The notes under the pieces were generated by a model. The model searched no databases. It was not told where the DNA came from and worked only from the letters and a program-made list of their open reading frames with translations. A program made the position numbers and the translations under genes. Source: Gordonia sp. 'Campus' (GTDB taxonomy: Bacteria; Actinomycetota; Actinomycetes; Mycobacteriales; Mycobacteriaceae). Taken from it: a DNA stretch of 56,267 nucleotides. This document shows, one piece after another, positions 16,985-29,011 of this stretch. Every line of letters starts with the position of its first letter. Position 1 is the stretch's first letter. The stretch covers positions 8,742 through 65,008 of the forward strand of contig NZ_JAKOIW010000013.1 of NCBI RefSeq assembly GCF_022206305.1. Reading direction: 5' to 3'.

Positions 16985-18292
16985 ATGTCATCGGTGCCCG
17001 CCCCGGATGCTGACCCGTCCGTCCCGACCCCGACCGAGCCCGCCGCCGCCCGTGCCGCCGACCCGCAGGTCATCGAGTATCTGCGCCTCGGGCTGGCGTT
17101 CGACCGTCTCGAACGCGGCTTCGTCGACGCCTACACCGGCGACCCGTCGCTGCGAGCCGAGGTGGAGAGCGCGCCGGCCCCCGAACCCGCGCGGCTCGCC
17201 GAACGTGCCAGAACGCTGCTCGCGGAACTCCCCGGAACGCTGGATGCCGCGCGTGCGGAGTTCATCGGCTCCCACCTGCGAGCACTCGAGTGCTCCGCGC
17301 GCAAGTTCGCCGGCGACGACATCGGATTCGTCGACGAGGTGCGCGCCTACTTCGACGTCGACATCACCGCCGCCGACCCCGAGCGCTACCGACAGGCGCA
17401 CACCGAACTCGCCGACGCCCTCGACATCCCCGATACGACCGCCGACGCTCTGCGCGACGCCTACGCCGCGCATCGCCGTTCCGACGAGATCCCGCCGGAA
17501 CGCGTCGACGACTGCGTCCGAGCTTTCAGCGGCGCCCTGCGCGAGCGCGTCCGAAACGCATATCCGTTGCCCGACAACGAGATCGTCGAATTCGAGGTCG
17601 TCACCGACAAGCCGTGGTCGGGCTTCAACTACTACCTCGGCAACTACCGCTCCCGCGTCGCCATCAACGCCGACCTCACCCAGTACATGTCGTCGCTGCC
17701 GTCCCTGATCGCCCACGAGGCCTACCCGGGACACCACACCGAACACTGCCGGAAAGAGCAACTGCTCGTCGGAGCGGGACACGACGAGCAGTCGATCTTC
17801 CTCGTCAACACACCCCAGTGCCTCATGGCGGAGGGTCTCGCCGACCACGCCCTCGATGCGATCGTCGGCAAGGACTGGGGCAGCTGGGCCCAGGAGATCT
17901 ACGCCGACCTCGGACTCCGGTTCGACGCCGACCGCGCGATGCGGATAGGTCGCGCCACCGGTGGACTGCTCACCGTCCGTCAGGATGCCGCCCTGATGCT
18001 GCACGACCGGCACGCCGACAACGACACCGTCGCCGCATTCCTGCAGCAATGGCTGCTCGCGCCGCGCGAACGCGCCACCCAGATGCTCCGGTTTCTCACC
18101 TCACCGCTGTGGCGCGCCTACATCAGCACCTACGTCGAGGGGTATCAGCTGCTCGACCGGTGGCTCGACACCGCCGCCGACCGCGCCGCCGCCTTCGGTC
18201 GGCTGCTCGACGAGCCGCTCATCCCCGAGAGCCTGCGACGCGAACTCGGTGATCAATCGGCCCGCTCGCTTCGCTCCCGGCGCCGGTCCTAA
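16985..18292 (+). CDS. DUF885 zinc peptidase-like protein
   Basis: The 435-residue protein carries [12 protein letters not shown] (about residue 243), the HExxxGHH zinc motif of DUF885 proteins, which are related to M32-type carboxypeptidases. A second acidic ligand probably lies in [13 protein letters not shown]. The sequence is otherwise helical. Substrate unknown. The last 13 residues ([13 protein letters not shown]) are encoded by the first copy of a 31-bp tandem duplication, so the C-terminus may have been altered recently. Divergent from coaA with 97 nt between. Confidence 0.85.
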   Translation: MSSVPAPDADPSVPTPTEPAAARAADPQVIEYLRLGLAFDRLERGFVDAYTGDPSLRAEVESAPAPEPARLAERARTLLAELPGTLDAARAEFIGSHLRALECSARKFAGDDIGFVDEVRAYFDVDITAADPERYRQAHTELADALDIPDTTADALRDAYAAHRRSDEIPPERVDDCVRAFSGALRERVRNAYPLPDNEIVEFEVVTDKPWSGFNYYLGNYRSRVAINADLTQYMSSLPSLIAHEAYPGHHTEHCRKEQLLVGAGHDEQSIFLVNTPQCLMAEGLADHALDAIVGKDWGSWAQEIYADLGLRFDADRAMRIGRATGGLLTVRQDAALMLHDRHADNDTVAAFLQQWLLAPRERATQMLRFLTSPLWRAYISTYVEGYQLLDRWLDTAADRAAAFGRLLDEPLIPESLRRELGDQSARSLRSRRRS

Positions 18293-18322
18293 ATCGGCCC
18301 GCTCGCTTCGCTCCCGGCGCCG
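18255..18322 (+). repeat. 31-bp direct repeat across the DUF885 stop codon
   Basis: Two identical 31-nt copies, 18255-18285 and 18292-18322, are separated by 6 nt (period 37). The first encodes the protein's last residues, and the stop codon TAA (18290-18292) falls at the junction. The unit contains GCTCGCTTCGCTC, itself a self-complementary type of sequence. The second copy ends 18 nt before the glyA start. Confidence 0.9.
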
Positions 18323-18339
18323 TCCCTAGACTTGACGTC

Positions 18340-19647
18340 ATGACCGCGAACTCGTCATCCGTGAACTCGATGTCCCTGGCTGAGGTCGACCCCGACGTCG
18401 CCGCCGCCATGAACGGCGAACTCAGCCGCCAGCGGGACACCCTCGAGATGATCGCCTCGGAGAACTTCGTGCCGCGCGCCGTGCTGCAGGCGCAGGGCAG
18501 CGTGCTCACCAACAAGTACGCGGAGGGATATCCGGGTCGCCGCTACTACGGCGGCTGTGAGTACGTCGACGTCGTCGAGGACATCGCGCGCAACCGTGCG
18601 AAGGAACTCTTCGGTGCCGACTTCGCGAACGTGCAGCCGCATTCGGGTGCCCAGGCCAACGCCGCCGTGCTGCAGGCCCTGATGGAGCCGGGCGAGACCA
18701 TGCTCGGTCTCGACCTCGCCCACGGTGGCCACCTCACCCACGGGATGCGACTCAACTTCTCCGGCAAGCTCTACGAGAACGCCTTCTACGGCGTGAGCAA
18801 AGAAGACTTCCGCATCGACATGGACGAGGTGCGCAAGATCGCCCTCGACGTCAAGCCGAAGGTCATCGTCGCCGGTTGGTCGGCCTACCCGCGGACCCTC
18901 GACTTCGAGGCGTTCCGGTCCATCGCCGACGAGGTCGGCGCATATCTCTGGGTGGACATGGCCCACTTCGCCGGACTGGTCGCAGCCGGCGTGCACCCGT
19001 CGCCCGTCCCGCACGCCGATGTGGTCTCGTCCACGGTGCACAAGACCCTCGGCGGTCCCCGTTCGGGAATCATCCTCGCCAAGCAGGAATGGGCCAAGAA
19101 GCTGAACTCCGCGGTCTTCCCCGGGCAGCAGGGCGGTCCGCTCATGCACGCCATCGCGGGCAAGGCCGTCGCCCTGAAGATCGCCGGCACCGAGGAGTTC
19201 GCCGAACGCCAGCGACGCACCCTGTCCGGCGCCCGGGCTCTCGCCGAGCGGCTCACCGGCTCCGACGTCGCCAAGGCCGGGGTGTCGGTGCTGACCGGTG
19301 GCACCGACGTCCACCTCGTCCTCGTCGACCTGCGCGACAGCGCGCTCGACGGTCAGCAGGCCGAGGACCTGCTCCACCAGGTCGGCATCACGGTCAACCG
19401 CAACGCGGTGCCCTTCGACCCGCGTCCGCCCATGGTCACGTCCGGTCTGCGCATCGGTACTCCCGCGCTGGCCACGCGCGGCTTCGGCGACGAGCAGTTC
19501 ACCGAGGTCGCCGACATCATCGCGACCGCCCTGGCCGCCGGTGAGTCCGCCGACGTCACCGCCCTGCGCGGACGCGTGTCCAAGCTGGCCCTCGACTTCC
19601 CGCTCTACGAGGGGCTCGAGGACTGGGGACTGATGAGCCGGATCTGA
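18340..19647 (+). CDS. glyA: Serine hydroxymethyltransferase
   Basis: GlyA interconverts serine and glycine with tetrahydrofolate, the main source of one-carbon units. The 435-residue protein shows [39 protein letters not shown] and the PLP-lysine motif [14 protein letters not shown] (Lys235). Full length and highly conserved. The ATG at 18340 starts a short Ser-rich leader; a second ATG 11 codons in ([10 protein letters not shown]) could also be used, as no strong ribosome-binding site distinguishes them. It is followed after 43 nt by the desaturase gene, matching glyA1-desA2 in mycobacteria. Confidence 0.97.
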   Translation: MTANSSSVNSMSLAEVDPDVAAAMNGELSRQRDTLEMIASENFVPRAVLQAQGSVLTNKYAEGYPGRRYYGGCEYVDVVEDIARNRAKELFGADFANVQPHSGAQANAAVLQALMEPGETMLGLDLAHGGHLTHGMRLNFSGKLYENAFYGVSKEDFRIDMDEVRKIALDVKPKVIVAGWSAYPRTLDFEAFRSIADEVGAYLWVDMAHFAGLVAAGVHPSPVPHADVVSSTVHKTLGGPRSGIILAKQEWAKKLNSAVFPGQQGGPLMHAIAGKAVALKIAGTEEFAERQRRTLSGARALAERLTGSDVAKAGVSVLTGGTDVHLVLVDLRDSALDGQQAEDLLHQVGITVNRNAVPFDPRPPMVTSGLRIGTPALATRGFGDEQFTEVADIIATALAAGESADVTALRGRVSKLALDFPLYEGLEDWGLMSRI

Positions 19648-19690
19648 CCTGGATTGCCCGCGTCGGCGCCGCGTCCGTATCCTTGCAGCG

Positions 19691-20557
19691 ATGAACGCCC
19701 TCACTGAAGACGACCTGATCATCGCGCTCGAAAAGGCTCTTCCCGAGATCGCGGAAGACCACCAGGCGGCCGCAACTCCGTGGAATCCGCACGACTGGGT
19801 GCCGTGGGACGACGGACGCAACTTCGCGTTCCTCGGCGGCGACGATTTCGACCCGTCGCAGGCGACGCTGTCCGATGAGGCGCGTGCGGGGTTGCTGGCG
19901 CTGCTGCTGACCAAAGACAACCTGCCGTCGTATCACCGGGTGCTCGCCAAGCACTTCCCGGCGTTCTCCGACTGGCGGCAACTCGTGGGCGTGTGGACCG
20001 CCGAGGACAACCGCCATGCGATCGTGTTGCGCGACTACCTGGTCGTCCGGCGCGCGATCGATCCCGTGGACGCGGAGGAGCGGCGGCGCATCCACGTCAC
20101 GCAGGGCTACCGGCAGACCCCCGAGCAGGTCGAGCCCCTCAGTCCGCTTGACGTGCTGGCTCTCATGGCAGTGCACGAGAACCAGTGCGTGCACTTCATC
20201 GCGAACCTGAAGGCCGTCGCCAACGACGAAGTCCTCGAGGAGATCCTCACCAAGATCGCCGCGGACGACCAGCAGCAGGCGGTCACCTTCGGTGCATTCC
20301 TCAACGCCGGTCTCGTCGCCGATCAGGACGCCACAGTCCTCGCGATCGACCGGGCCCTGGCCATCGACGAGCCCATCGGTCACGACGTCGACGACTTCGA
20401 CGCCGAGCGCGCACTCATCGCCCACTACGAGGACGCCGGGACCAAGACGGCGATCGCCGCGGCCCTCGCCGAGGCCGTCAAACTCGAATCCGTCGCCGGG
20501 CTCTCCGATGAGGCCGAGGCCGCGCGCCAGCGGATCCTCGAGCGCGCCCGAGGCTGA
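19691..20557 (+). CDS. desA2: Acyl-ACP desaturase family protein, DesA2-like
   Basis: The 288-residue protein belongs to the soluble diiron acyl-ACP desaturases. The first helix-pair iron motif is present in WTAEDNRHAIVLRDY (ExxRH type). The usual second E/DxxRH is replaced by AADDQQQAVTF, so one His ligand appears to be missing; MAVHENQCVHFIANL supplies the intervening Glu. M. tuberculosis DesA2 is also reported as divergent at its metal site. Desaturation of mycolate precursors is the family role, but catalysis here is uncertain. A 17-bp hairpin 47 nt downstream probably ends the glyA-desA2 transcript. Confidence 0.85.
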   Translation: MNALTEDDLIIALEKALPEIAEDHQAAATPWNPHDWVPWDDGRNFAFLGGDDFDPSQATLSDEARAGLLALLLTKDNLPSYHRVLAKHFPAFSDWRQLVGVWTAEDNRHAIVLRDYLVVRRAIDPVDAEERRRIHVTQGYRQTPEQVEPLSPLDVLALMAVHENQCVHFIANLKAVANDEVLEEILTKIAADDQQQAVTFGAFLNAGLVADQDATVLAIDRALAIDEPIGHDVDDFDAERALIAHYEDAGTKTAIAAALAEAVKLESVAGLSDEAEAARQRILERARG

Positions 20558-20604
20558 CCGAACCCGCGCCCCCGTAGGGGTGCACGTGCGGTGTCACATT
20601 CACG

Positions 20605-20649
20605 AACACGGCGCCACCAGGACGACAAAATACCTGGTGGCGCCGTGTT
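20605..20649 (+). terminator. Terminator-like hairpin after desA2
   Basis: AACACGGCGCCACCAGG (20605-20621) pairs perfectly over 17 bp with CCTGGTGGCGCCGTGTT (20633-20649) around an 11-nt A-rich loop. No T-run follows, as is common in high-GC actinobacteria. Confidence 0.75.
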
Positions 20650-20682
20650 GCGTCTCCGTCTCCGACAATACGTCGGTTTACC

Positions 20683-20688
20683 TACAAT
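20683..20688 (+). promoter_or_regulatory. Candidate -10 box of phoH2
   Basis: TACAAT is close to the sigma-A consensus and implies transcription starting near 20695, giving a 5' leader of about 235 nt. No clear -35 hexamer is seen. Confidence 0.45.
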
Positions 20689-20789
20689 TCACGCCGACAC
20701 ACCCGATTCCGAAGGGCCCCCATCGGATTTCGCGCGTACGTTGACGAGTGACGGACCGCGGGGAAGCGGTTCGTCCGGGAGGTTCAATT

Positions 20790-20888
20790 CGTGGCTTGTA
20801 GAAGCAACGCGAGGGGGCCGGCCCCGGTCCTCGTCCACCTCGGTTGACGCCGAGGGCAACGGACAACTTGGACCGGCCGGTCGACCAA
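20790..20888 (+). ncRNA. Structured 5' leader candidate of phoH2
   Basis: Four hairpins follow each other: CGT-GCTT/AAGC-ACG (20790-20809); CGAG...GGGG/CCCC...CTCG (20810-20833); CCTCGG-TTGACG-CCGAGG (20838-20855); and TTGGACCGG/CCGGTCGACCAA (20868-20888). The last ends 41 nt before the phoH2 start. I do not recognise a known RNA family. It may be a cis-regulatory leader. Confidence 0.4.
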
Positions 20889-20929
20889 CACTGGTTTGTG
20901 CGGGAGCCGCATGAACGTAGGAGCCCCAC

Positions 20930-22222
20930 GTGACCACACGCACCTACGTCCTCGATACCTCCGTGCTGCTGTCCGATCCCTGGGCGGTCATGCGATTCGC
21001 CGAACACCACGTCGTCCTCCCGCTCGTGGTCATCAGCGAACTCGAGGGCAAACGTCACCACCACGAACTCGGCTGGTTCGCGCGTGAGGCGTTGCGCATG
21101 CTCGACGACATGCGCCTGGAACACGGCCGACTGGACCTGCCCCTGGAGATCGGGGAGGACGGCGGCACGCTACAGGTGGAGCTCAATCACACCGATCCCA
21201 CCGTGTTGCCCGCCGGCTTTCGCACCGACAGCAACGACTCGCGCATCCTGGCGTGCGCCCTCAACCTGCGGGCCGAGGGCAAAAACGTCACCCTGGTGTC
21301 CAAGGACACGCCGCTACGGGTCAAGGCCGGCGCCGTCGGCCTCGACGCGGACGAGTACCACGCGCAGGACGTGGTGGTGTCCGGATGGTCGGGCATGACC
21401 CAGCTCGACGTCGAGACCACGGCGATCGACACCCTGTTCTCCGATGGTGTGGTCGATATCGACGAAGCCCGGGAACTGCCGTGCCACACCGGCGTTCGGA
21501 TGCTCGGCACGTCATCGAGTGCGCTCGGCCGGGTCAACGCCGACAAGCGGGTCCAGCTCGTGCGTGGCGATCGTGAGGCATTCGGCCTCCATGGACGATC
21601 CGCCGAGCAGCGGGTGGCACTGGATCTGCTCCTCGACGACAGCGTCGGCATCGTCTCACTCGGCGGCAAGGCGGGTACCGGCAAGTCGGCGCTGGCCTTG
21701 TGCGCGGGACTGGAGGCCGTTCTCGAACGGCGCACCCAGCGCAAGGTCGTGGTGTTCCGCCCGCTGTACGCCGTGGGCGGCCAGCAACTGGGCTACCTGC
21801 CCGGCAGCGAGTCCGACAAGATGGGGCCGTGGGCGCAGGCGGTGTTCGACACCCTCGAGGGTCTCGCGTCGCCGGAGGTCATCGACGAGGTGCTCAGCCG
21901 CGGAATGCTGGAGGTCCTGCCGTTGACCCACATTCGTGGGCGGTCGCTGCACGACTCCTTCGTCATCGTCGACGAGGCGCAGTCGCTGGAACGCAACGTC
22001 CTGCTGACGGTGCTGTCCCGCCTGGGTTCGGGTTCGCGGGTGGTGCTGACCCACGACGTGGCGCAGCGCGACAATCTCCGGGTCGGCCGACACGACGGCG
22101 TGGCCGCGGTCATCGAGAAGCTCAAAGGGCACCCGCTGTTCGCGCACATCACCCTCACCCGGAGCGAGCGGTCGCCGATTGCCGCGCTGGTGACGGAAAT
22201 GCTCGAGGAATTCGCGCCGTAG
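20930..22222 (+). CDS. phoH2: PhoH2-type PIN domain-ATPase (RNA helicase/RNase)
   Basis: The 430-residue protein fuses an N-terminal PIN ribonuclease domain ([13 protein letters not shown] with Asp9; [11 protein letters not shown]) to a C-terminal PhoH ATPase with Walker [14 protein letters not shown] (about 244-256) and Walker [13 protein letters not shown]. Mycobacterial PhoH2 unwinds and cleaves RNA and is the toxin partner of PhoAT. No phoAT-like frame overlapping the start is convincing here; instead a structured leader precedes it. GTG start with TAGGAG upstream. A strong terminator follows. Confidence 0.95.
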   Translation: MTTRTYVLDTSVLLSDPWAVMRFAEHHVVLPLVVISELEGKRHHHELGWFAREALRMLDDMRLEHGRLDLPLEIGEDGGTLQVELNHTDPTVLPAGFRTDSNDSRILACALNLRAEGKNVTLVSKDTPLRVKAGAVGLDADEYHAQDVVVSGWSGMTQLDVETTAIDTLFSDGVVDIDEARELPCHTGVRMLGTSSSALGRVNADKRVQLVRGDREAFGLHGRSAEQRVALDLLLDDSVGIVSLGGKAGTGKSALALCAGLEAVLERRTQRKVVVFRPLYAVGGQQLGYLPGSESDKMGPWAQAVFDTLEGLASPEVIDEVLSRGMLEVLPLTHIRGRSLHDSFVIVDEAQSLERNVLLTVLSRLGSGSRVVLTHDVAQRDNLRVGRHDGVAAVIEKLKGHPLFAHITLTRSERSPIAALVTEMLEEFAP

Positions 22223-22284
22223 TTCTCTGCTTTAGGGGGAATGGAATCCCGTCTTCGCGAGCAAGACGGTAACCACGACAACAC

Positions 22285-22330
22285 GAAGGCCGCGTCGACT
22301 CACCGAGGGGAGGGAGTCGGCGCGGCCTTC
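22285..22330 (+). terminator. Terminator hairpin after phoH2
   Basis: GAAGGCCGCGTCGACTC (22285-22301) pairs with GAGTCGGCGCGGCCTTC (22314-22330), 17 bp with one G-U pair and a 12-nt loop. It lies 62 nt after the phoH2 stop and also faces the small convergent gene at 22395. Confidence 0.75.
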
Positions 22331-22394
22331 GCGGTGTCAATTCATTGCGGTGATCAGACCATCAGAAGCCGATCACCTGCAATGACCGCCGAAA

Positions 22395-22490
22395 TCAGGT
22401 GGTCGGCGGCTCGATCGGGCTGAAATCGCCGAGCGCATTGAGAAGATCGACGATGGCGGTGAGCAGTTCAACGTTCTCCAGAGAAGTCAT
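22395..22490 (-). CDS. 31-residue microprotein gene
   Basis: ATG at 22490 is preceded by AAGGGAGAGAA, one of the better ribosome-binding sites in the window (GGGAG, 5 nt spacing). The frame encodes 31 residues: an N-terminal amphipathic, leucine-rich segment (LENVELLTAIVDLLNALG) followed by an acidic, Pro-rich tail DFSPIEPPTT. No homologue is recognised. It lies alone between the phoH2 terminator and about 300 nt of unusually AT-rich sequence holding its likely promoter. A membrane-active or regulatory peptide is possible, but this is inference. Confidence 0.5.
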   Translation of the reverse strand: MTSLENVELLTAIVDLLNALGDFSPIEPPTT

Positions 22491-22788
22491 TTCTCTCCCT
22501 TGGTCGAATGGCTGTCCGGATAACGATCGCCGTGGCTCGGCGCCGTCGTAAGCGAGGGTAATGATGCAATAACAATTGCGCAAATTATCATCTGCGAATG
22601 CGTTCTGCGTATTCCATCAGAAATAGCGACTAATTGGCTGGCCTGCGGTTCGAGAAACCTCAAGGCGGCCATTGTCGATCGAAAAACAAACGCGAACGAG
22701 CAATGGGGCCGCCATCTGTCGACACCCGATCAGAACGGCACCGTGACCAGGACGTGACTCATCGACCCTTGCGCGCTGTCACACTGGT
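22491..22788. other. AT-rich divergent intergenic region
   Basis: This region carries no gene. Its base composition (for example around 22555-22640, with CAATAACAATTGCGCAAATTATC) is markedly lower in GC than the rest of the window. It probably contains promoters for the 31-residue gene on the minus strand and the L,D-transpeptidase-like gene on the plus strand. A candidate minus-strand promoter element is near TTGCGC/TACCCT around 22555-22580. CACAC-TG-GTGTG (22780-22791) overlaps the downstream start. Confidence 0.45.
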
Positions 22789-23805
22789 GTGGTGCAGAAG
22801 TTACTGATGAGGCGAATGAGACTATTGGGACTGTTGGTCATCGCGGTTCTCGCCGCGTGCGCTGGTGGGGCCGGTCATGCGCTTGCCGCTCCGGAGACAT
22901 CTACACCGACCACACCCGGAACCACGACTCCGACCACACCGACGACGCCGGGCGCGGCCATTCCCGAGTCGGGAATCCCGTTGGTCGACGGGATCCTCGA
23001 TCAACTCGCGGGCGGATCCGGATCGTCGGACGGTGCCGGAGACGTACCCGGGACGAGTGGGCCGACGAACCAGATGATCGTCGTCACCGCCCCGAAAGCG
23101 TCCGACACCACCGCAACGCTGACCGCGTTCGAGCGCGGCGCGGGGGGTAGCTGGAAGCCGGTCATCGGTCCGACGAAGGCGTTCCTCGGGTCGCTCGGCA
23201 TGGGCGAACCGAAGGACAATGTCCACCGGACGCCCCAGGGCACCTTCCCGCTCGACCAGGCGTTCGGCCGTGAGGCCAATCCCGGCACCAAGTTGCCGTA
23301 CATCAAGGTCGACCAGCAGGACTGGTGGGACTCGAACATGAAGTCGCCGACGTACAACACGCACGTGCGTCAGCCGCAGAGTCCCGGCGGCGACAGCGAG
23401 AATTTGTACAACTCCGGACCGGTCTATGACTACGCGGTCAACATCGCGCACAACCCCCAACGGACTCCGGGCCGGGCGTCGGCGATGTTCCTCCATGTCA
23501 CCAACGGTGAGCCCACCATGGGCTGCGTGGCGATCGAGCGGGATCTGATGAAGCAGATCCTGGTCTGGCTGGACCCGGCGAAGAATCCGAAGATCACGAT
23601 CGGGGTGAATCAGGGCGCGCCCTCAGGCGACGCGCCCGGAGCGACCCCTCAGACCGCTCCGGGCACGACCCCTCCGGGCTCCACTCCGCCGTCGGCGCCG
23701 CCGGCCACGTCCGGGATGGGAGCGGACGTGCTCACCGGCCTGCTGACCCAGCTGGTCGGCGTCGTGCCGGCTCTGTTCGGACTCGGCACGTCCCAGGCGG
23801 GATGA
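22789..23805 (+). CDS. Exported L,D-transpeptidase-like protein
   Basis: The 338-residue protein has a signal peptide with a lipobox-like VLAAC (about residues 20-24), so it may be a lipoprotein; the ALAA site further on would suit signal peptidase I instead. Then come Pro/Thr-rich repeats, a catalytic region and a second Pro-rich tail. FLHVTNGEPTMGCVAI supplies His236 and Cys246 in the spacing of YkuD-type L,D-transpeptidases, though the SHGCxR consensus is altered to MGCVAI. It may cross-link or trim peptidoglycan. The GTG at 22789 and ATG at 22807 are both possible starts. A 22-bp hairpin follows at the stop. Confidence 0.75.
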   Translation: MVQKLLMRRMRLLGLLVIAVLAACAGGAGHALAAPETSTPTTPGTTTPTTPTTPGAAIPESGIPLVDGILDQLAGGSGSSDGAGDVPGTSGPTNQMIVVTAPKASDTTATLTAFERGAGGSWKPVIGPTKAFLGSLGMGEPKDNVHRTPQGTFPLDQAFGREANPGTKLPYIKVDQQDWWDSNMKSPTYNTHVRQPQSPGGDSENLYNSGPVYDYAVNIAHNPQRTPGRASAMFLHVTNGEPTMGCVAIERDLMKQILVWLDPAKNPKITIGVNQGAPSGDAPGATPQTAPGTTPPGSTPPSAPPATSGMGADVLTGLLTQLVGVVPALFGLGTSQAG

Positions 23806-23851
23806 ACCACAGATCGGGCGGGCACTGACCAGTGCCCGCCCGATCTGTGGT
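23806..23851 (+). terminator. Perfect 22-bp hairpin between convergent genes
   Basis: Arms 23806-23827 and 23830-23851 are exact reverse complements with a 2-nt gap, beginning ACCACAGATCGGGCGGGCAC. It starts immediately after the L,D-transpeptidase-like stop and probably terminates both convergent transcripts. Confidence 0.75.
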
Positions 23852-23871
23852 CGGTGTCGTGTCTCGTCCCG

Positions 23872-23916
23872 CCGGATCTCGTCATTCCGGATCTCGTCCT
23901 TCCGGATGCGATCCTG
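23872..23916 (+). repeat. Three tandem 15-bp repeats
   Basis: CCGGATCTCGTCATT, CCGGATCTCGTCCTT and CCGGATGCGATCCTG follow head to tail, directly after the 22-bp hairpin and 5 nt before the end of the zinc-ribbon gene. No function is evident. Confidence 0.75.
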
Positions 23917-23921
23917 CGGAT

Positions 23922-24131
23922 TTACCTCCCGGACAGACTCAGTCTGGCGCCGCGGCATCCCGGGCACAGCGTTGCGTCAGGACCGATGTGCCAGCCGTTG
24001 ACCCGGGCCAACTCGTCGAGTGCATGTCTGCCGAGATGGGCGCCCACGGTGAAGCTGCGTCCGCAACTGGCGCACAGCCGATCGAACGGCGAACCCTCTG
24101 CTTCCACACGTGTGGCGGACACAAGCGTCAT
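23922..24131 (-). CDS. Small two-CxxC zinc-ribbon-like protein
   Basis: From ATG 24131 (AAGG 9 nt upstream) the frame gives 69 residues. Two CxxC pairs, LCASCGRSF and LCPGC, flank a His-containing middle (GAHLGRHALDELARVNGWHI), giving a treble-clef or ribbon-like zinc site. The basic C-terminus RGARLSLSGR could contact nucleic acid. I do not recognise the family. It lies downstream of devR on the same strand (181-nt gap) and could be part of that regulon. The frame stays open further upstream, but that part is low-complexity and unlikely to be translated. Confidence 0.65.
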   Translation of the reverse strand: MTLVSATRVEAEGSPFDRLCASCGRSFTVGAHLGRHALDELARVNGWHIGPDATLCPGCRGARLSLSGR

Positions 24132-24312
24132 GTCGATGGACCTTCTATCCCTGGGTGTCGGTACGAGAGTCGGTGTCGGTACGGGGCCGCCGGACGGCGT
24201 TCGTCGACTCGGACGAACGACCATTCCAGTGTCACCGTATGTGAGATAGATCTCAAGTGTCCAATGACATCCAGGGTGGTGACGAGTCGACCACGACGGG
24301 ATCACGATCGCG

Positions 24313-24960
24313 TCAGCGGCGTCGGGCCCGGTCGGCGGTCTTGGCCGCATACACCGCGGCTTGTGTGCGCCGCTCCATGCCCAGCTTGCCCAGGAGGCGG
24401 GACACGTAGTTCTTGACGGTCTTCTCCGCGAGGTGCATCCGTGCGGCGATCTGCCTGTTCGTCAGGCCCTCGCCGAGTAGCTCGAGCAGGGTCCGGTCCT
24501 GCTCGGTGAGGCCGTCGTGGGGTTGTTCCTCGGTGTCCTGCCGTGCTCGGAGTCGATCCATCAGTGCTGCCGCCGCACGGTTGTCCAGCAGCGACCGGCC
24601 TGCGCCGACGTCTGCGATGGCGCGGGCGAGTTCCATCCCGGTGATGTCCTTGATGACATACCCGCTGGCGCCGGCCAGGATCGCATCCATCATCGCCTGG
24701 TCGTCGGTGAGCGAGGTGAGCATCAGGCAACGCAGGCCGTCAACCCTGTCGAGCAGGTCGCGGCAGAGCTCGATGCCGTTCCCGTCGGGCAGTCGGACAT
24801 CGAGAACGGCCACATCGGGCTTGACGGTCGGAATTCTCGCGAGTGCCTGAGAGCAGGTCGCAGCCTCGCCGACGACACGTAGGTCGGGATCGGCGTCGAG
24901 CAGTTCGACGAGACCGCGCCGAACGATTTCGTGATCGTCCACCAGAAATACCGTGATCAT
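24313..24960 (-). CDS. devR: DevR/DosR-type response regulator
   Basis: This 215-residue NarL-family regulator is close to mycobacterial DosR, which controls dormancy genes in hypoxia, nitric oxide and carbon monoxide. Receiver: VFLVDDHE, phosphoacceptor Asp54 in [21 protein letters not shown], conserved [25 protein letters not shown]. Output: [38 protein letters not shown], the LuxR-type helix-turn-helix including the DNA-contacting KTVKN. The ATG at 24960 gives the standard N-terminus [11 protein letters not shown]. Unlike the mycobacterial devR-devS operon, the sensor gene is divergent across 149 nt. Confidence 0.93.
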   Translation of the reverse strand: MITVFLVDDHEIVRRGLVELLDADPDLRVVGEAATCSQALARIPTVKPDVAVLDVRLPDGNGIELCRDLLDRVDGLRCLMLTSLTDDQAMMDAILAGASGYVIKDITGMELARAIADVGAGRSLLDNRAAAALMDRLRARQDTEEQPHDGLTEQDRTLLELLGEGLTNRQIAARMHLAEKTVKNYVSRLLGKLGMERRTQAAVYAAKTADRARRR

Positions 24961-24980
24961 GCCGACTCCCTTCGGCATAG

Positions 24981-26849
<1,869 letters not shown>

Positions 26850-26889
26850 CCGCGACCGGCACCGTCCACCGCGGTGGCGTGTTCTCTGG

Positions 26890-27578
26890 TCACCGACTCC
26901 GCTTGAGTTCGAACCCGGCGGCGTGCCCGGACGTGGCACCCTCCGGTGCAGCGGTGGCCCGCTCGATCTGCAGGCGTGCCTGTTCGGTGACCGGGGTGTC
27001 GGGGTCGAGCACCGACAGATAGCGATCGTGCGCGGCCAGCGAGCGCACGGCGATGTCGACCTGATCGTCGACCTCGACCCAGTGGGTGGCCGCCGGTCCG
27101 TTCTCGAACAGGTACACCGGTGGCGAACCGAGGGAGTCGTACGCGTCGAGTACCGCTGCGGCGAACTCCATGTGGTCGCGCTGATTGGGCATCCCCGGCG
27201 CCCATTCCGGGCCGCCGTACAACGACAGGATCACCTCCGGCGCAACACGTTCGATGGTCTCGACGATCTTCGCCCGAAGCTCCGGCGTGTTGCGGATGTC
27301 GCTGTCGGGAAAGCCCCAGAACTCCACCTCGTCGACGCCGACGATCGATGCGGACGCCCGTTGCTCCGCTTCCCGCAACGGCCCGCATTCGGTGGGCGGC
27401 ATGCCCTCGATGCCGCGTTCTCCGCTCGAGGCCAGCGCGTACACGACACGCTTGCCCTCGCCGGTCCAGCGTGCGACGGCCGCGGCCATCCCGTACTCCG
27501 GATCGTCGGGGTGGGCGACGAGGACGAGCGCGGTCTGCCAGTCCGATGGAAATGACTCGGGTTTCGCCGCCACCGGAA

Positions 27579-27582
<4 letters not shown>
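26890..27582 (-). CDS. PIG-L/LmbE family deacetylase
   Basis: The 230-residue zinc hydrolase carries [20 protein letters not shown] (AHPDD motif) and QRDHMEF for the third ligand. It is paralogous to Mca and MshB but is shorter, and its substrate (an N-acyl sugar, for example) is unknown. The GTG start overlaps the fumC stop in a GTGA arrangement, so it is translated with the fumarase genes. It ends 40 nt from the convergent devS. Confidence 0.85.
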
Positions 27583-29003
<1,421 letters not shown>

Positions 29004-29011
29004 GGGTGTCG

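Larger units (their letters stand above)
20558..20929 (+). other. Intergenic region desA2-phoH2: terminator, promoter, structured leader
   Basis: This 372-nt stretch has no credible gene. It holds a 17-bp hairpin (20605-20649), a TACAAT -10-like box (20683-20688), and then four consecutive hairpins (20790-20888) before phoH2. A 107-codon frame starting at 20591 reads through the terminator hairpin and is not believed. Confidence 0.7.

Noticed and set aside
20591..20914. 107-codon frame before phoH2 as a PhoAT-like antitoxin
   Set aside because: It runs through a perfect terminator hairpin and the -10 box, lacks family features, and ends before rather than overlapping phoH2.
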